Below are positions 17,695 to 27,034 of a stretch of 64,000 bases of DNA, piece by piece. The stretch comes from Streptomyces sp. NBC_00513. GTDB lineage: Bacteria; Actinomycetota; Actinomycetes; Streptomycetales; Streptomycetaceae. Each line of letters begins with the position of its first letter. The stretch's first letter is position 1. The stretch covers positions 5,766,001-5,830,000 of the forward strand of contig NZ_CP107845.1 of assembly GCF_041431415.1 (NCBI RefSeq). The letters are read 5' to 3'. Position numbers and translations under genes: made by a program. The notes beneath the pieces were generated by a model. That model was not told the origin of the DNA. It saw only the letters and a list, made by a program, of their open reading frames with translations, and did no database searches.

Positions 17695-17758
17695 CCGTGG
17701 CCCGGTCCGGCGGCCGGGCCACGGAAAGACCCCGGGCGCCCTGTGGGCGGCCGGGGTC
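17695..17758. terminator. Tandem terminator hairpins after the inositol phosphatase gene
   Basis: The first stem is an 11-bp perfect pair, CCGTGGCCCGG (17695-17705) with its complement at 17714-17724. The second is an 8-bp pair, GACCCCGG (17728-17735) with CCGGGGTC (17751-17758). They separate two convergent genes. Confidence 0.7.
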
Positions 17759-17780
17759 GGGGGTCCGGGGCGGGGTGGGA

Positions 17781-17966
17781 TCAGGCGGCCGTGACGGATG
17801 CGCCGTGTTCCACGGGTACCCCGTGTTCGGCGGCCAGGCGCTGGAGGTCCTCCAACTCCGCCTGTTCCACATCGGCGAGGTGGTCGTCGCCCGTCTCACG
17901 GGCCTTGCTGAGGTCGGACTGGGTGGCCTCGATGCGCTGCAGAAGGCCTGCGGTGAATGCGTCCAT
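17781..17966 (-). CDS. Small conserved acidic helical protein
   Basis: This 61-residue protein has no assigned function. It is predicted to be mostly helical: IEATQSDLSKARETGDD and LADVEQAELEDLQRLAAEHG look like two amphipathic helices that could form a hairpin or short coiled coil. It has no membrane segment. A GAGGGGG ribosome binding site precedes the ATG at 17966. A small gene of this kind sits beside cutR in other streptomycetes, which supports it being real. It is divergent from cutR with about 250 bases between. Confidence 0.65.
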   Translation of the reverse strand: MDAFTAGLLQRIEATQSDLSKARETGDDHLADVEQAELEDLQRLAAEHGVPVEHGASVTAA

Positions 17967-18217
17967 GGTGGGTGCGCCCCCTCTTCATGGGTCGGCGACG
18001 GGTGAGCACGTGGCAATCCGCCGTCAGGGAGTGGTCGGGGTGTGCAGTCGTCCTCCCCGGCACCCCGGGCCCAGAAACCTCGCGAGGCCGGGGAATCCCC
18101 ACTTCCACCCGGGGGAAGGCGGCCGAGCGGCGCCTTACAGCCGGTTTACCGCCGAAACGTGCAGGATGGTCGACGCAATACAGGTGTGCCCGTCTGGGCT
18201 CTAAGGAAGGAAACGAC

Positions 18218-18871
18218 GTGCGCGTACTCGTCGTCGAGGACGAGCAGCTGCTCGCCGATGCGGTGGCCACCGGCCTGCGCCGGGAGGCCATGGCCGTGGA
18301 CGTCGTGTACGACGGCGCCGCGGCCCTTGAGCGCGTCGGAGTGAACGACTACGACGTGGTGGTGCTCGACCGGGACCTCCCGCTCGTGCACGGCGACGAC
18401 GTCTGCCGCAAGATCGTCGAGCTGGGCATGCCCACCCGCGTCCTGATGCTCACCGCCTCCGGCGACGTGAGCGACCGGGTCGAGGGGCTGGAGCTCGGGG
18501 CGGACGACTACCTGCCCAAGCCCTTCGCCTTCACCGAGCTCACCGCGCGGGTGCGGGCGCTCGGGCGGCGTACGACCGTGGCCCTGCCGCCCGTGCTGGA
18601 GCGGGCCGGCATCAAGCTGGACCCGAACCGCCGCGAGGTCTTCCGCGAGGGCAAGGAGGTGCAGCTGGCGCCGAAGGAGTTCGCGGTGCTGGAGGTCCTC
18701 ATGCGCAGCGAGGGCACGGTGGTCTCCGCCGAGCAGCTGCTGGAGAAGGCCTGGGACGAGAACACCGACCCCTTCACCAACGTGGTCCGGGTGACCGTCA
18801 TGACCCTGCGGCGCAAGCTCGGCGAGCCGCCCGTGATCGTCACCGTGCCGGGCTCCGGATACCGGATCTGA
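18218..18871 (+). CDS. cutR: Response regulator CutR
   Basis: This 217-residue OmpR/PhoB-type regulator has a receiver domain with acidic pocket VVEDE, phospho-acceptor Asp51 in VVLDRDLP and Lys in LPKPFAF, followed by a winged-helix DNA-binding domain (FAVLEVLM through VTVPGSGYRI). Together with the next gene it matches the CutRS pair of Streptomyces (SCO5862/5863 in S. coelicolor), linked to antibiotic control and more recently to secretion or disulfide stress. The GTG at 18218 is preferred because RVLVVEDE is the family N terminus and AAGGAAGG lies just upstream. The cutS start is 5 bases after its stop. Confidence 0.93.
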   Translation: MRVLVVEDEQLLADAVATGLRREAMAVDVVYDGAAALERVGVNDYDVVVLDRDLPLVHGDDVCRKIVELGMPTRVLMLTASGDVSDRVEGLELGADDYLPKPFAFTELTARVRALGRRTTVALPPVLERAGIKLDPNRREVFREGKEVQLAPKEFAVLEVLMRSEGTVVSAEQLLEKAWDENTDPFTNVVRVTVMTLRRKLGEPPVIVTVPGSGYRI

Positions 18872-18876
18872 CGGGG

Positions 18877-20124
18877 ATGGCAGCGACACCGGCGCCGCCC
18901 GCGGCGCCACCGAAACCCACCTGGGACCCCGGACCGCCCGAGGGTCCCTTCCCTTGGCTGCGGCCGACGATCCGGATACGGCTCACCCTGCTGTACGGCG
19001 GGATGTTCCTGATCGCGGGCATCCTGCTGCTGTCGATTATCTACCTGCTGGCGGCGCAGGCGCTGCGCGAGGGCAACGGCACGCCCTTCAAGATCGTGGA
19101 CGGGACCGACGTCACGGTCATCAGCAACACCTGCCCCGGGGTGGCCGGCAAGGGTCAGCCGCTCGACCAGTTCAACGCCGCCATCAACGCCTGCGTCCTG
19201 GAACAGCGCAGGCACGCACTGGACGACCTGCTCAGCCGGTCGCTGATGGCCCTGCTGGGCCTCAGCATCATCGCCTTCGCCTTCGGCTACGCGATGGCCG
19301 GCCGGGTGCTCTCGCCGCTGGGGAAGATCACCCGTACCGCCCGTCGGGTGGTCGGCTCCGACCTGACCCGGCGGATCGAGCTGGACGGGCCGGACGACGA
19401 GCTCAAGGAGCTGGCCGACACCTTCGACGAGATGCTCGACCGGCTGGAGCGGGCCTTCACGGCCCAGCAGCGGTTCGTGGCCAACGCCTCGCACGAGCTG
19501 CGGACGCCGCTCGCGATCAACAGGACGCTCCTGGAGGTGCACCTCTCCGACCCGGGGGCCCCGGTGGAGCTCCAGCAGCTCGGCAAGACGCTGCTCGCCA
19601 CCAACGAGCGCAGCGAGCAGCTCGTCGAAGGCCTGCTCCTGCTGGCCAGGAGCGACAACCAGATAATCGAACGCAAGCCCGTGGACCTGGCCGAGGTCGC
19701 CTCGCGGGCCATCGACCAGGCGCGCGGCGAGGCCGGTGCCAAGGGCGTGGAGATCCGCGGCGAACGTGCCCTGGCTGTCGTCCAGGGCAACGGCGTGCTG
19801 CTGGAGCGGATCGCCCTCAACCTGGTGCAGAACGGCGTCCGGTACAACGTCGCGGAGGGCGGCTGGGTGGAGGTCACCACCGAGGTCCAGCACGGTCACG
19901 CGGTGCTGCTCGTATCGAACACGGGTCCCGTTGTTCCCGCGTACGAGGTGGAGAACCTCTTCGAGCCCTTCAGGCGGCTGCGTACCGAACGAACGGGCAG
20001 TGACAAGGGTGTGGGGCTCGGTCTCTCGATCGCGCGCTCCGTGGCCCGCGCACACGGCGGCCGCATCCAGGCGACGCCCCGCGAGGGCGGTGGCCTCGTG
20101 ATGCGTGTCACGTTGCCCCTGTGA
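18877..20124 (+). CDS. cutS: Sensor histidine kinase CutS
   Basis: This 415-residue membrane kinase has a Pro-rich cytoplasmic N terminus (1-30), TM1 at about 36-60, an extracellular loop of about 60 residues with two cysteines (Cys86 and Cys106), TM2 at about 122-143, a HAMP region, a HisKA domain with NASHELRTPL (His208) and an HATPase domain with GVGLGLSIARS. The paired extracellular cysteines are the feature proposed to let CutS sense the redox state of secreted proteins. It is expected to phosphorylate CutR on Asp51. The short loop makes a small-molecule sensor domain unlikely. It is followed by a hairpin at 20131-20162. Confidence 0.93.
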   Translation: MAATPAPPAAPPKPTWDPGPPEGPFPWLRPTIRIRLTLLYGGMFLIAGILLLSIIYLLAAQALREGNGTPFKIVDGTDVTVISNTCPGVAGKGQPLDQFNAAINACVLEQRRHALDDLLSRSLMALLGLSIIAFAFGYAMAGRVLSPLGKITRTARRVVGSDLTRRIELDGPDDELKELADTFDEMLDRLERAFTAQQRFVANASHELRTPLAINRTLLEVHLSDPGAPVELQQLGKTLLATNERSEQLVEGLLLLARSDNQIIERKPVDLAEVASRAIDQARGEAGAKGVEIRGERALAVVQGNGVLLERIALNLVQNGVRYNVAEGGWVEVTTEVQHGHAVLLVSNTGPVVPAYEVENLFEPFRRLRTERTGSDKGVGLGLSIARSVARAHGGRIQATPREGGGLVMRVTLPL

Positions 20125-20130
20125 CCTGCG

Positions 20131-20162
20131 GTCCCGTGTGTTCGCTGTTGGCTGAACGGGAC
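20131..20162 (+). terminator. Hairpin after cutS
   Basis: GTCCCGT (20131-20137) pairs with ACGGGAC (20156-20162) over an 18-base loop, starting 7 bases after the cutS stop. It has no U-tract; a likely terminator or 3' stability element. Confidence 0.5.
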
Positions 20163-20185
20163 AATGGTCGTGGCCAGGGGGCCTG

Positions 20186-20199
20186 TGTGATCGATCACA
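20186..20199. promoter_or_regulatory. Perfect 14-bp palindrome, Crp-like site
   Basis: TGTGATCGATCACA is a perfect palindrome 309 bases upstream of the DUF4193 gene. It contains GTG-N6-CAC and resembles the Crp/Fnr operator class (TGTGA half-sites), with 4 rather than 6 bases between them. The regulator is not known. Confidence 0.4.
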
Positions 20200-20350
20200 T
20201 TGTCGAGTGTCGGGTCATGTGCGTTCAGTGACCCGGGGAAGGCCGGAACGCCCGGGAAGTCCGGGTTTCCGGCCCCCATGATGGCGGGAAATACACGGGG
20301 TGGCGTTTGTGCAAGACGGCCCCCGGACCGTGTACGGTCCCGGTCGTCAT

Positions 20351-20384
20351 CCCAGCCAAATGCGCCTTCGGGCGTGCGGCTGGG
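20351..20384 (+). ncRNA. Structured leader hairpin with UUCG loop upstream of the DUF4193 gene
   Basis: CCCAGCC (20351-20357) pairs with GGCTGGG (20378-20384), enclosing GCGCC-TTCG-GGCGT (20362-20375), a stem closed by a very stable UUCG tetraloop. It lies in the 383-base gap between cutS and DUF4193, 123 bases before the start codon, so it may be part of a structured 5' leader, or a terminator for upstream transcription. No known riboswitch was recognised. Confidence 0.4.
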
Positions 20385-20507
20385 TGTCGATTGAGTAACA
20401 GACCTTGATGTGAGGCAAAATCTCCGCCTCAGGTCGGGCACAAGTCCGGCCTCTCGCGCGTTACGTGCGCTGAGACACCGCTAAATCCCAGAGGGGGAGA
20501 GCGAACA

Positions 20508-20804
20508 ATGGCAACGGACTACGACACCCCACGCAAGACCGACGACGACGTTGACAACGACAGCATCGAAGAGCTGAAGGCCCGGCGCAACGAGAAGTCG
20601 TCGTCGAACGTCGATGTGGACGACTTCGACGCGGCCGAAGGCATGGAGCTTCCCGGTGCGGACCTCTCCAATGAGGAGCTTGCCGTACGGGTCCTGCCCA
20701 AGCAGGCCGACGAGTTCACCTGCATGAGCTGCTTCCTGGTGCACCACCGCAGCCAGCTGGCACGCGAGAAGAACGGTCAGCCGATCTGTCGCGACTGCGA
20801 CTGA
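20508..20804 (+). CDS. DUF4193 family small zinc-ribbon-like protein
   Basis: This 98-residue actinobacterial protein has an acidic N-terminal half (DDDVDNDSIEELKARR) and a C-terminal CxxC pair: FTCMSCFLVHHRSQLA and PICRDCD at the very end. The four cysteines probably bind zinc. The family is conserved throughout actinobacteria; its function is unknown, though the pattern recalls RNA-polymerase-associated or ribosomal zinc-ribbon proteins. A strong GAGGGGGAG site precedes the ATG. The long upstream region with a palindrome and a stable hairpin suggests its own regulated promoter. Confidence 0.9.
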   Translation: MATDYDTPRKTDDDVDNDSIEELKARRNEKSSSNVDVDDFDAAEGMELPGADLSNEELAVRVLPKQADEFTCMSCFLVHHRSQLAREKNGQPICRDCD

Positions 20805-20816
20805 GAGGCGTCGGCC

Positions 20817-21734
20817 GTGACAGGCTCGACGCCATTTCGGAAGCGACGCCTCCGAAAGTCTGGTGATCCGGCGGAGACGCAGGTGGGAACCACGGACCCG
20901 GCAACGGGCCCTGGAGCCCCCGGCGTACCCGCCGTGCCCTCCGACACCGCCGCGGCGGTGCCGTCGGCCACAGCGGCCGACGAGGAGTCCCGGCAGTGGT
21001 TCGGGGCTCGTCGGGTGCAAGCCGTCAAGAACGGTGTGCGCAAGGGCGGCGAAGGTGCGAAGGCCGCCGCCCTGTACATCACCGACCGAATCATCGAGAA
21101 CGCACCGCGCGTTCCGGTTCGGGACCTCGCGACCCTGCGCGCGCAGTTCCCGGACCTCGACCCCGATCGGCTCGCCGACAAACTGATCACCGGCGCCGCC
21201 AACGCCACGTCCGCCGTCGGCGCGGGCATCGGCGCGGCGGCGATGCTTCCGGTGCCGCCCGCGATGCCGGCCGAGATGGCCGCGGAGATCACCGGGGTCG
21301 CGCTGATCGAGCTGAAGCTCCTCGCCGAACTCCACGAGGTGTACGGGCTCCGGGCGCCCGGCAACCTCGGGGAACGCAGCTTCGCGTACCTGACGTCCTG
21401 GACGGAGGAACGCGGAGTCGACCTGACCAAGCCGACGACGCTGAACCTGGCGCTCGGCGGTCAGATGAAGCGCGAACTGCGCCAACAGATCATGAAGCGG
21501 ATGTTCCGCAACCTGCCCAACCTCATGCCGTTCATGGTGGGCGCCGCAGTCGGCGCCGTCATGAACCGCCGCGACACCCGCAAACTCGCCGAGAAGGTAC
21601 GTGCGGACCTGCAGACCCGCGCCGTGGCCTGGGACGCCCTCCCGCAGTTGCCGCCCCTTGAGCGGCCCACCCAGCCCCTTCCCGAGGCCACCAGGAGGGT
21701 CATCGAGGGCCCCGACGCGCAAGGGCGAGGCTGA
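20817..21734 (+). CDS. EcsC-like conserved protein
   Basis: This 305-residue protein starts at GTG 20817, 12 bases after the DUF4193 stop. The first 60 residues are Pro/Ala-rich and disordered. The rest is helical, with Ala/Gly-rich hydrophobic segments ANATSAVGAGIGAAAMLPVP, MAAEITGVALIELKLLAELH and NLMPFMVGAAVGAVMNRRDT. That pattern, especially a helix near a membrane surface followed by an avGavmN-type segment, resembles the EcsC family, whose biochemical role is unclear. Recognition is by pattern only. It is probably co-transcribed with DUF4193. Confidence 0.65.
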   Translation: MTGSTPFRKRRLRKSGDPAETQVGTTDPATGPGAPGVPAVPSDTAAAVPSATAADEESRQWFGARRVQAVKNGVRKGGEGAKAAALYITDRIIENAPRVPVRDLATLRAQFPDLDPDRLADKLITGAANATSAVGAGIGAAAMLPVPPAMPAEMAAEITGVALIELKLLAELHEVYGLRAPGNLGERSFAYLTSWTEERGVDLTKPTTLNLALGGQMKRELRQQIMKRMFRNLPNLMPFMVGAAVGAVMNRRDTRKLAEKVRADLQTRAVAWDALPQLPPLERPTQPLPEATRRVIEGPDAQGRG

Positions 21735-21771
21735 CGACCGCCCCCGGGGCGCCGCCCCCGACCTCCCGGAC

Positions 21772-22251
21772 TCAGCCGGCCGCCGGCGCGGCCGGGCTGT
21801 TCTTCGCCGCGCGAAGGGCCGCGACCAGGGCCTGCGGCTCACGGGTGGAGACGTACGCGTAGGGAGTCGGGTCGGCCGGATCGGTGATCTCGACGCGCAC
21901 GGCCGTCGGCACGTAGCTGCGCATCAGCATGAAGGCGCGGGTGTCCGCCTTGTACGTGCGCCAGGCGCGCGCCTCCTCGGCCTCCAGGATCTCGGGCTCG
22001 CCCAGGGCCGTCACCGGGATCCTCGCGTCACCCACCGCCAGCGCACCGTTCACCACGCGCACGCGCGCGGAGCCGTACGAACTCACCACCATCCCCGCCA
22101 GCACAGTGCCCCCGACCAGACCGAGCAGCATCGGCAGCGTGCCCAGCGGCAACAGCATCAGCGCGCACGCGACGCCGAGGAGCACGGCGATGCCCCACCA
22201 GGCGCGGGGAGCGGTCAGGCGTTCGTCGTGGTGCGCGGGGGAGGGATGCAT
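21772..22251 (-). CDS. DUF3093-type membrane protein
   Basis: This 159-residue protein has two adjacent transmembrane helices near the N terminus (WWGIAVLLGVACALMLLPLG, then MLLGLVGGTVLAGMVV). A soluble beta-rich C-terminal domain follows, with VRVVNGALAVGDARIPV, EEARAWRTYKADTRAF and VRVEITDPADPTPYAYVSTR. This matches actinobacterial DUF3093 proteins, which lie beside dut in many genomes; the function is unknown. The ATG at 22251 is chosen because it gives the family N terminus. It is divergent from the thioesterase gene with 58 bases between. Confidence 0.8.
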   Translation of the reverse strand: MHPSPAHHDERLTAPRAWWGIAVLLGVACALMLLPLGTLPMLLGLVGGTVLAGMVVSSYGSARVRVVNGALAVGDARIPVTALGEPEILEAEEARAWRTYKADTRAFMLMRSYVPTAVRVEITDPADPTPYAYVSTREPQALVAALRAAKNSPAAPAAG

Positions 22252-22309
22252 GGCTCCAAGCCTGCCACGAGGCGACCGTCGAACCGCCGCGCGGGTAAGG
22301 TCAGCGGCT

Positions 22310-22894
22310 GTGAGTGGACGAAACACAGCCTTGACGCCGCCGGCCGATGCCACGGCGCCGGTCCGGCACCCCGACGCCCCGGGGCCCGGCGAACTCCTCG
22401 GCGCGCACTACGAGCACTGTTTCGGCTGCGGCGAGGGGCAACCCCACGGGCTCCACCTGGAGGCACGGGCGGGCGAGGGCGTGCGCGTCACCGCCGAGTT
22501 CACCGTCAAGCAGGCCCACCAGGGCGCCCCCGGTCTCGCCCACGGAGGCGTCCTCGCCACCGCGCTCGACGAGACGCTCGGCTCCCTGAACTGGCTGCTG
22601 CGCGTCATCGCGGTGACCGGCCGGTTGGAGACCGACTACGTACGGCCCGTTCCCGTGGACACCGTGCTGCACCTGGAGGCGGAGGTGACCGCCGTGGCCG
22701 GGCGGAAGATCTACTGCTCCGCGGTCGGCCGAATAGGCGGTCCCGAGGGGCCGGTCGCCGTACGCGCCGACGCCCTCTTCATAGAGGTGAAGGTCGACCA
22801 CTTCATCGACAACGGACGGCCCGAGGAGATCCGGGCGGCGATGGCCGACCCGGACCAGGTCAGGCGCGCACGCGCCTTCGAGGTGAACCCCTGA
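22310..22894 (+). CDS. PaaI-family hotdog-fold thioesterase
   Basis: This 194-residue protein carries an HYEHCFGCGEGQPHGLHLE segment and the hotdog core GLAHGGVLATALDETLGSLN, where the conserved HGG lies at the start of the central helix. Family members hydrolyse acyl-CoA thioesters; the substrate here is unknown. The start is GTG 22310, with AAGG a little upstream; ORFs extending further 5' overlap the divergent gene. Its stop overlaps the dut ATG by one base, so the two are translationally coupled. Confidence 0.82.
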   Translation: MSGRNTALTPPADATAPVRHPDAPGPGELLGAHYEHCFGCGEGQPHGLHLEARAGEGVRVTAEFTVKQAHQGAPGLAHGGVLATALDETLGSLNWLLRVIAVTGRLETDYVRPVPVDTVLHLEAEVTAVAGRKIYCSAVGRIGGPEGPVAVRADALFIEVKVDHFIDNGRPEEIRAAMADPDQVRRARAFEVNP

Positions 22895-23439
22895 TGTCTC
22901 AGAACGACCACGACGCCCGCCGGGGCGTCGACGTGCTGATCCGCCGCGTCGACCCCGAGGTGCCCATGCCGGCCTACGGTCACCCCGGTGACGCGGGCTG
23001 CGACCTGGTGACCACGGAGGCCGCCGAGCTCGCGCCCGGCGAGCGGATCGTGCTGCCCACGGGCGTCTCCATCGCCCTGCCCGACGGGTACGCCGCCTTC
23101 GTGCACCCGCGCTCGGGCCTGGCCGCCCGTTGCGGCCTGGCACTGGTGAATGCCCCGGGGACGGTGGATGCCGGGTACCGTGGGGAAATCAAGGTGATCG
23201 TGGTCAATCTCGACCCGCGCGAGAGCGTCAGGTTCGAGCGTTTCGACCGCATTGCCCAGCTGGTTGTCCAGCGGGTCGAGAAGGTGCGCTTCCACGAGGT
23301 GGCGGAACTTCCCGGCTCGGCCCGGGCCGAGGGGGGTTTCGGCTCCACCGGCGGTCATGCGGCCGTGGCCGGATCCGAGGCTGGTCAGCAGGGTGGGAAT
23401 GGCTACGCTTCGGTCGTAACCGACCGGGAAGGACAGTGA
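22894..23439 (+). CDS. dut: dUTP diphosphatase
   Basis: This 181-residue enzyme cleaves dUTP to dUMP and PPi, keeping uracil out of DNA and supplying dUMP for dTMP synthesis. The trimeric dUTPase motifs are present: AYGHPGDAGCDLVT (motif 1), HPRSGLAARCGL (2), NAPGTVDAGYRGEIKVIVVN (3), RFDRIAQLVVQRV (4) and the C-terminal ARAEGGFGSTGGH P-loop-like arm (5). About 30 residues follow motif 5, a longer tail than in typical enzymes. ATG 22894 overlaps the thioesterase stop; DUF3710 follows after one base. Confidence 0.95.
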   Translation: MSQNDHDARRGVDVLIRRVDPEVPMPAYGHPGDAGCDLVTTEAAELAPGERIVLPTGVSIALPDGYAAFVHPRSGLAARCGLALVNAPGTVDAGYRGEIKVIVVNLDPRESVRFERFDRIAQLVVQRVEKVRFHEVAELPGSARAEGGFGSTGGHAAVAGSEAGQQGGNGYASVVTDREGQ

Positions 23440-23440
23440 C

Positions 23441-24229
23441 GTGTTCGGACGTCGCAAGAAGAACGACTCCGTCAGGGACGGCGGCGCGGCCGAGCAGGTC
23501 GTCGACGGCGCACGCGCCGATGAGCGGGACGACGCCGAGGCGCTCGACGACGACGCCAAGCCGCGTCGGATGAACCTGCCGCCGGCCCCCAGGCCGGACG
23601 GCCCCTGGGACGTTTCCGAGGTGATCGGCAATCCGGAGGACGGCCGCGTCGACCTCGGAGGCATCCTCGTACCCGGTGTCGAGGGCATGGAGCTGCGCGT
23701 CGAGGTCGCCGGTGACGCGATCGTGGCCGCGACCGTGGTCCTCGGCGACAGCGCCGTGCAGCTCCAGGCCTTCGCGGCGCCCAAGAAGGAAGGCATCTGG
23801 GGCGAGGTCCGCGACGAGATCGCCACGGGCATCACCCAACAGGGCGGCATCATCGACGAGGTCCAGGGCCCGCTGGGCTGGGAGCTGCGCGCGCAGGTCC
23901 CCGTACCGCTGCCCGACGGCCAGACCGGCGCCCAGCTGGTGCGGTTCGTCGGCGTCGACGGTCCCCGCTGGTTCCTGCGCGGTGTCATCTCCGGCCAGGG
24001 CGCGGTGCGCCCGGATTCGGCCGGCGTGCTGGAGCAGATCTTCCGGGACACCGTCGTCCTCCGCGGCGACGGCCCCATGGCCCCCCGTGACCCCATCGTC
24101 CTGAAGCTGCCGAACGACGCCCAGATGGTGCCGGACGGCGTGCAGACGACCGAGGAGCCGGAGGGCTCCCGCTTCGGCGGCGGCATGGGCCAGCTGGAAC
24201 GCGGTCCCGAGATCACCGAGGTCCGCTGA
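23441..24229 (+). CDS. DUF3710 family protein
   Basis: This 262-residue protein starts at GTG 23441, one base after the dut stop. The first 60 residues are charged (FGRRKKNDSVRD, then Asp/Glu/Arg-rich). The conserved part begins GPWDVSEVIGNPEDGRVDLG and includes VQLQAFAAPKKEGIWGEVRD and GPRWFLRGVISGQGAV, the hallmark of DUF3710. The function is unknown; the family is actinobacterial and closely linked to dut. No membrane segment is seen. A strong terminator follows at 24254-24289, so dut-DUF3710 is likely the end of a transcript. Confidence 0.9.
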   Translation: MFGRRKKNDSVRDGGAAEQVVDGARADERDDAEALDDDAKPRRMNLPPAPRPDGPWDVSEVIGNPEDGRVDLGGILVPGVEGMELRVEVAGDAIVAATVVLGDSAVQLQAFAAPKKEGIWGEVRDEIATGITQQGGIIDEVQGPLGWELRAQVPVPLPDGQTGAQLVRFVGVDGPRWFLRGVISGQGAVRPDSAGVLEQIFRDTVVLRGDGPMAPRDPIVLKLPNDAQMVPDGVQTTEEPEGSRFGGGMGQLERGPEITEVR

Positions 24230-24253
24230 CCTCGCTCGACGGTTGGTTCCGGT

Positions 24254-24289
24254 CGGTGGGCCGCACCCTCGCGGGGGTGCGGCCCACCG
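24254..24289 (+). terminator. Strong terminator hairpin after DUF3710
   Basis: A perfect 15-bp stem: CGGTGGGCCGCACCC (24254-24268) pairs with GGGTGCGGCCCACCG (24275-24289) around a 6-base loop, 25 bases after the DUF3710 stop and 95 bases before kdpD. Confidence 0.8.
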
Positions 24290-24383
24290 CCGTTCCCGGC
24301 GGACGCGTCAGGGATCCGTCAGGGATGCGCCCATCGCCGTACATCGGCGCGTGAACTGCGGGGACGTCCCTGAGAATGGGCGC

Positions 24384-27034
24384 ATGGCACGCGGCAAGCT
24401 ACGGATATACCTCGGCGCGGCACCCGGTGTGGGCAAGACGTACGCCATGCTCTCCGAGGGCCACCGTCGGGTGGAGCGCGGCGGCGACTGCGTCGTCGGC
24501 TTCGTCGAGCACCACGGACGGCCGCGCACCGAGGTCATGCTGCACGGACTGGAACAGGTGCCGCGCAGGGAGTTGACCCACCGGGGCGCCGGGTTCACGG
24601 AGATGGACGTGGACGCGCTGCTGGCCCGCGGACCCGCCGTGGCGCTGGTGGACGAGCTCGCGCACACCAATGTGCCGGGCTCGCGCAACGCCAAGCGCTG
24701 GCAGGACGTGGAGGAACTGCTCCGCGCGGGCATCGACGTCGTGTCCACCGTGAACATCCAGCACCTGGAATCACTAGGGGACGTGGTCGAGTCGATCACC
24801 GGCGTGCGGCAGCGGGAGACCGTACCGGACGAGGTGGTCCGGCGGGCCGATCAGATCGAGCTGGTCGACATGTCCCCGCAGGCCCTGCGCCGTCGGATGG
24901 CGCACGGCAACATATACAAGCCCGACAAGGTCGACGCGGCCCTGTCCAACTACTTCCGCCCCGGCAACCTCACCGCCCTGCGCGAGCTCGCGCTGCTGTG
25001 GGTGGCCGACCGGGCCGACGAGTACCTCCAGCAGTACCGGGGCGAGCACGACATCCGCTCCACCTGGCAGGCCCGCGAACGGATCGTCGTCGGTCTCACC
25101 GGCGGGCCGGAGGGCCGCACCCTGATCCGGCGCGCCTCCCGGATGGCGGCCAAGGGCTCGGGCAGCGAGATCCTGGCCGTCTACATCGCCCGCAGCGACG
25201 GCCTGACCGCGGCGTCCCCGAAGGAGCTCGCGGTCCAGCGGACCCTGGTGGAAGACCTCGGAGGAACGTTCCACCACGTCATCGGCGACAACGTCCCCGA
25301 CGCCCTGCTCGCGTTCGCGCGCGGGGTCAACGCCACCCAGATCGTCCTGGGCTCCAGCCGCCGCAAGACCTGGCAGTACGTCTTCGGGCCGGGCGTGGGC
25401 GTCACCGTGGCCCGGGAATCAGGGCCCGACCTCGATGTCCACATCGTCACCCACGAGGAGGTCGCCAAGGGGCGCGGGCTGCCCGTGGTGCGCACCGCCG
25501 CCCGCCTCGGACGACCCCGGATCGTGGCCGGCTGGGTGGTCGGCGTGCTCTTCCCCGCCCTCCTCGCCCTCGTCCTGGCCAACATCGACGGCGACCCCGG
25601 ACTCGCCAACGAGATGCTGCTGTTCCTGGCGCTCACCGTGGCCGCCGCGCTGCTCGGCGGACTCGTGCCCGCCCTGGCGTCGGCGGCCTTCGGCTCGCTG
25701 CTGCTGAACTACTTCTTCGCCCCACCGGTGCACCGGTTCACGGTCTCCGACCCCAAGAACATCGTCGCCATCTCGGTCTTCTTCGGGGTGGCCGTCGCCG
25801 TCGCGTCCGTCGTGGACGTCGCCGCCCGGCGGACCCAACAGGCCGCCCGCCTGCGCGCCGAGTCCGAGATCCTCTCCTTCCTCGCGGGCAGCGTCCTGCG
25901 CGGCGAGACCACCCTGGACGCGCTGCTGGAGAGGGTGCGCGAGACCTTCGCCATGGAGTCGGTGGCCCTGCTGGAGCGGGAGAGCGACGTCGAGCCCTGG
26001 TTCCCGGCCGGCAGCGTGGGCCCGCGTCCCGCGTCCCGGCCCGAGGACGCGGACGTGGACATGCCGATCGGAGACCACATGGCGCTGGCCCTGTCGGGGC
26101 GCGTGCTGCCCGCCGAGGACCGCCGCGTGCTCGGCGCCTTCGCCGCCCAGGCCGCCGTGGTCCTGGACCGGCAGCGGCTGGTCGGACAGGCCGAGGAGGC
26201 CCGCCGGATGGCCGAGGGCAACCGCATCCGGACCGCGCTGCTGGCCGCCGTCAGCCACGACCTGCGCACCCCCCTGGCCTCCATCAAGGCGTCGGTCAGC
26301 TCGCTGCGCTCCGACGACGTCGAATGGTCCGAGGAGGACCGGGCCGAACTCCTCGAAGGCATCGAGGACGGCGCCGACCGGCTCGACCACCTCGTCGGCA
26401 ACCTGCTCGACATGTCCCGCCTCCAGACCGGCACGGTCACCCCCCTGATCCGCGAGATCGACCTCGACGAGGTGGTCCCGATGGCGCTGGGCGGCGTACC
26501 GGAGGACAGCGTGGTGCTGGACATCCCCGAGACCCTGCCGATGGTGGCCGTGGACCCGGGGCTGCTGGAGCGGTCCGTCGCCAACGTGGTCGAGAACGCC
26601 GTCAAGTACAGCCCGGCGGGGGAACGGGTGCTGGTCGCGGCCAGCTTCCTCGGCGACCGCGTCGAGGTACGGGTCGTGGACCGCGGACCCGGGGTGCCCG
26701 ACGAGGCCAAGGACCGGATCTTCGCCCCCTTCCAACGACACGGCGACTCCCCCCGGGGCGCCGGGGTGGGCCTCGGCCTGGCCGTCGCCCGCGGGTTCGC
26801 GGAGGCCATGGACGGCACCCTCGACGTCGAGGACACCCCCGGCGGCGGGCTGACCATGGTGCTCACCCTGCGCGCGGTGACGGGGGAGCGCGACCCCTCA
26901 CGTGCCACGGTGGACGGCGAGGTCGGGACCGGTCCTCCCGCCGCCGCCTCGTACCCTCCCTCTGAATCGCTCTCTCCCTCTCACTCGTTCGATCGACCGG
27001 TCGACCCCTCCGTACGACAGAAGGCAGGCCCTCA

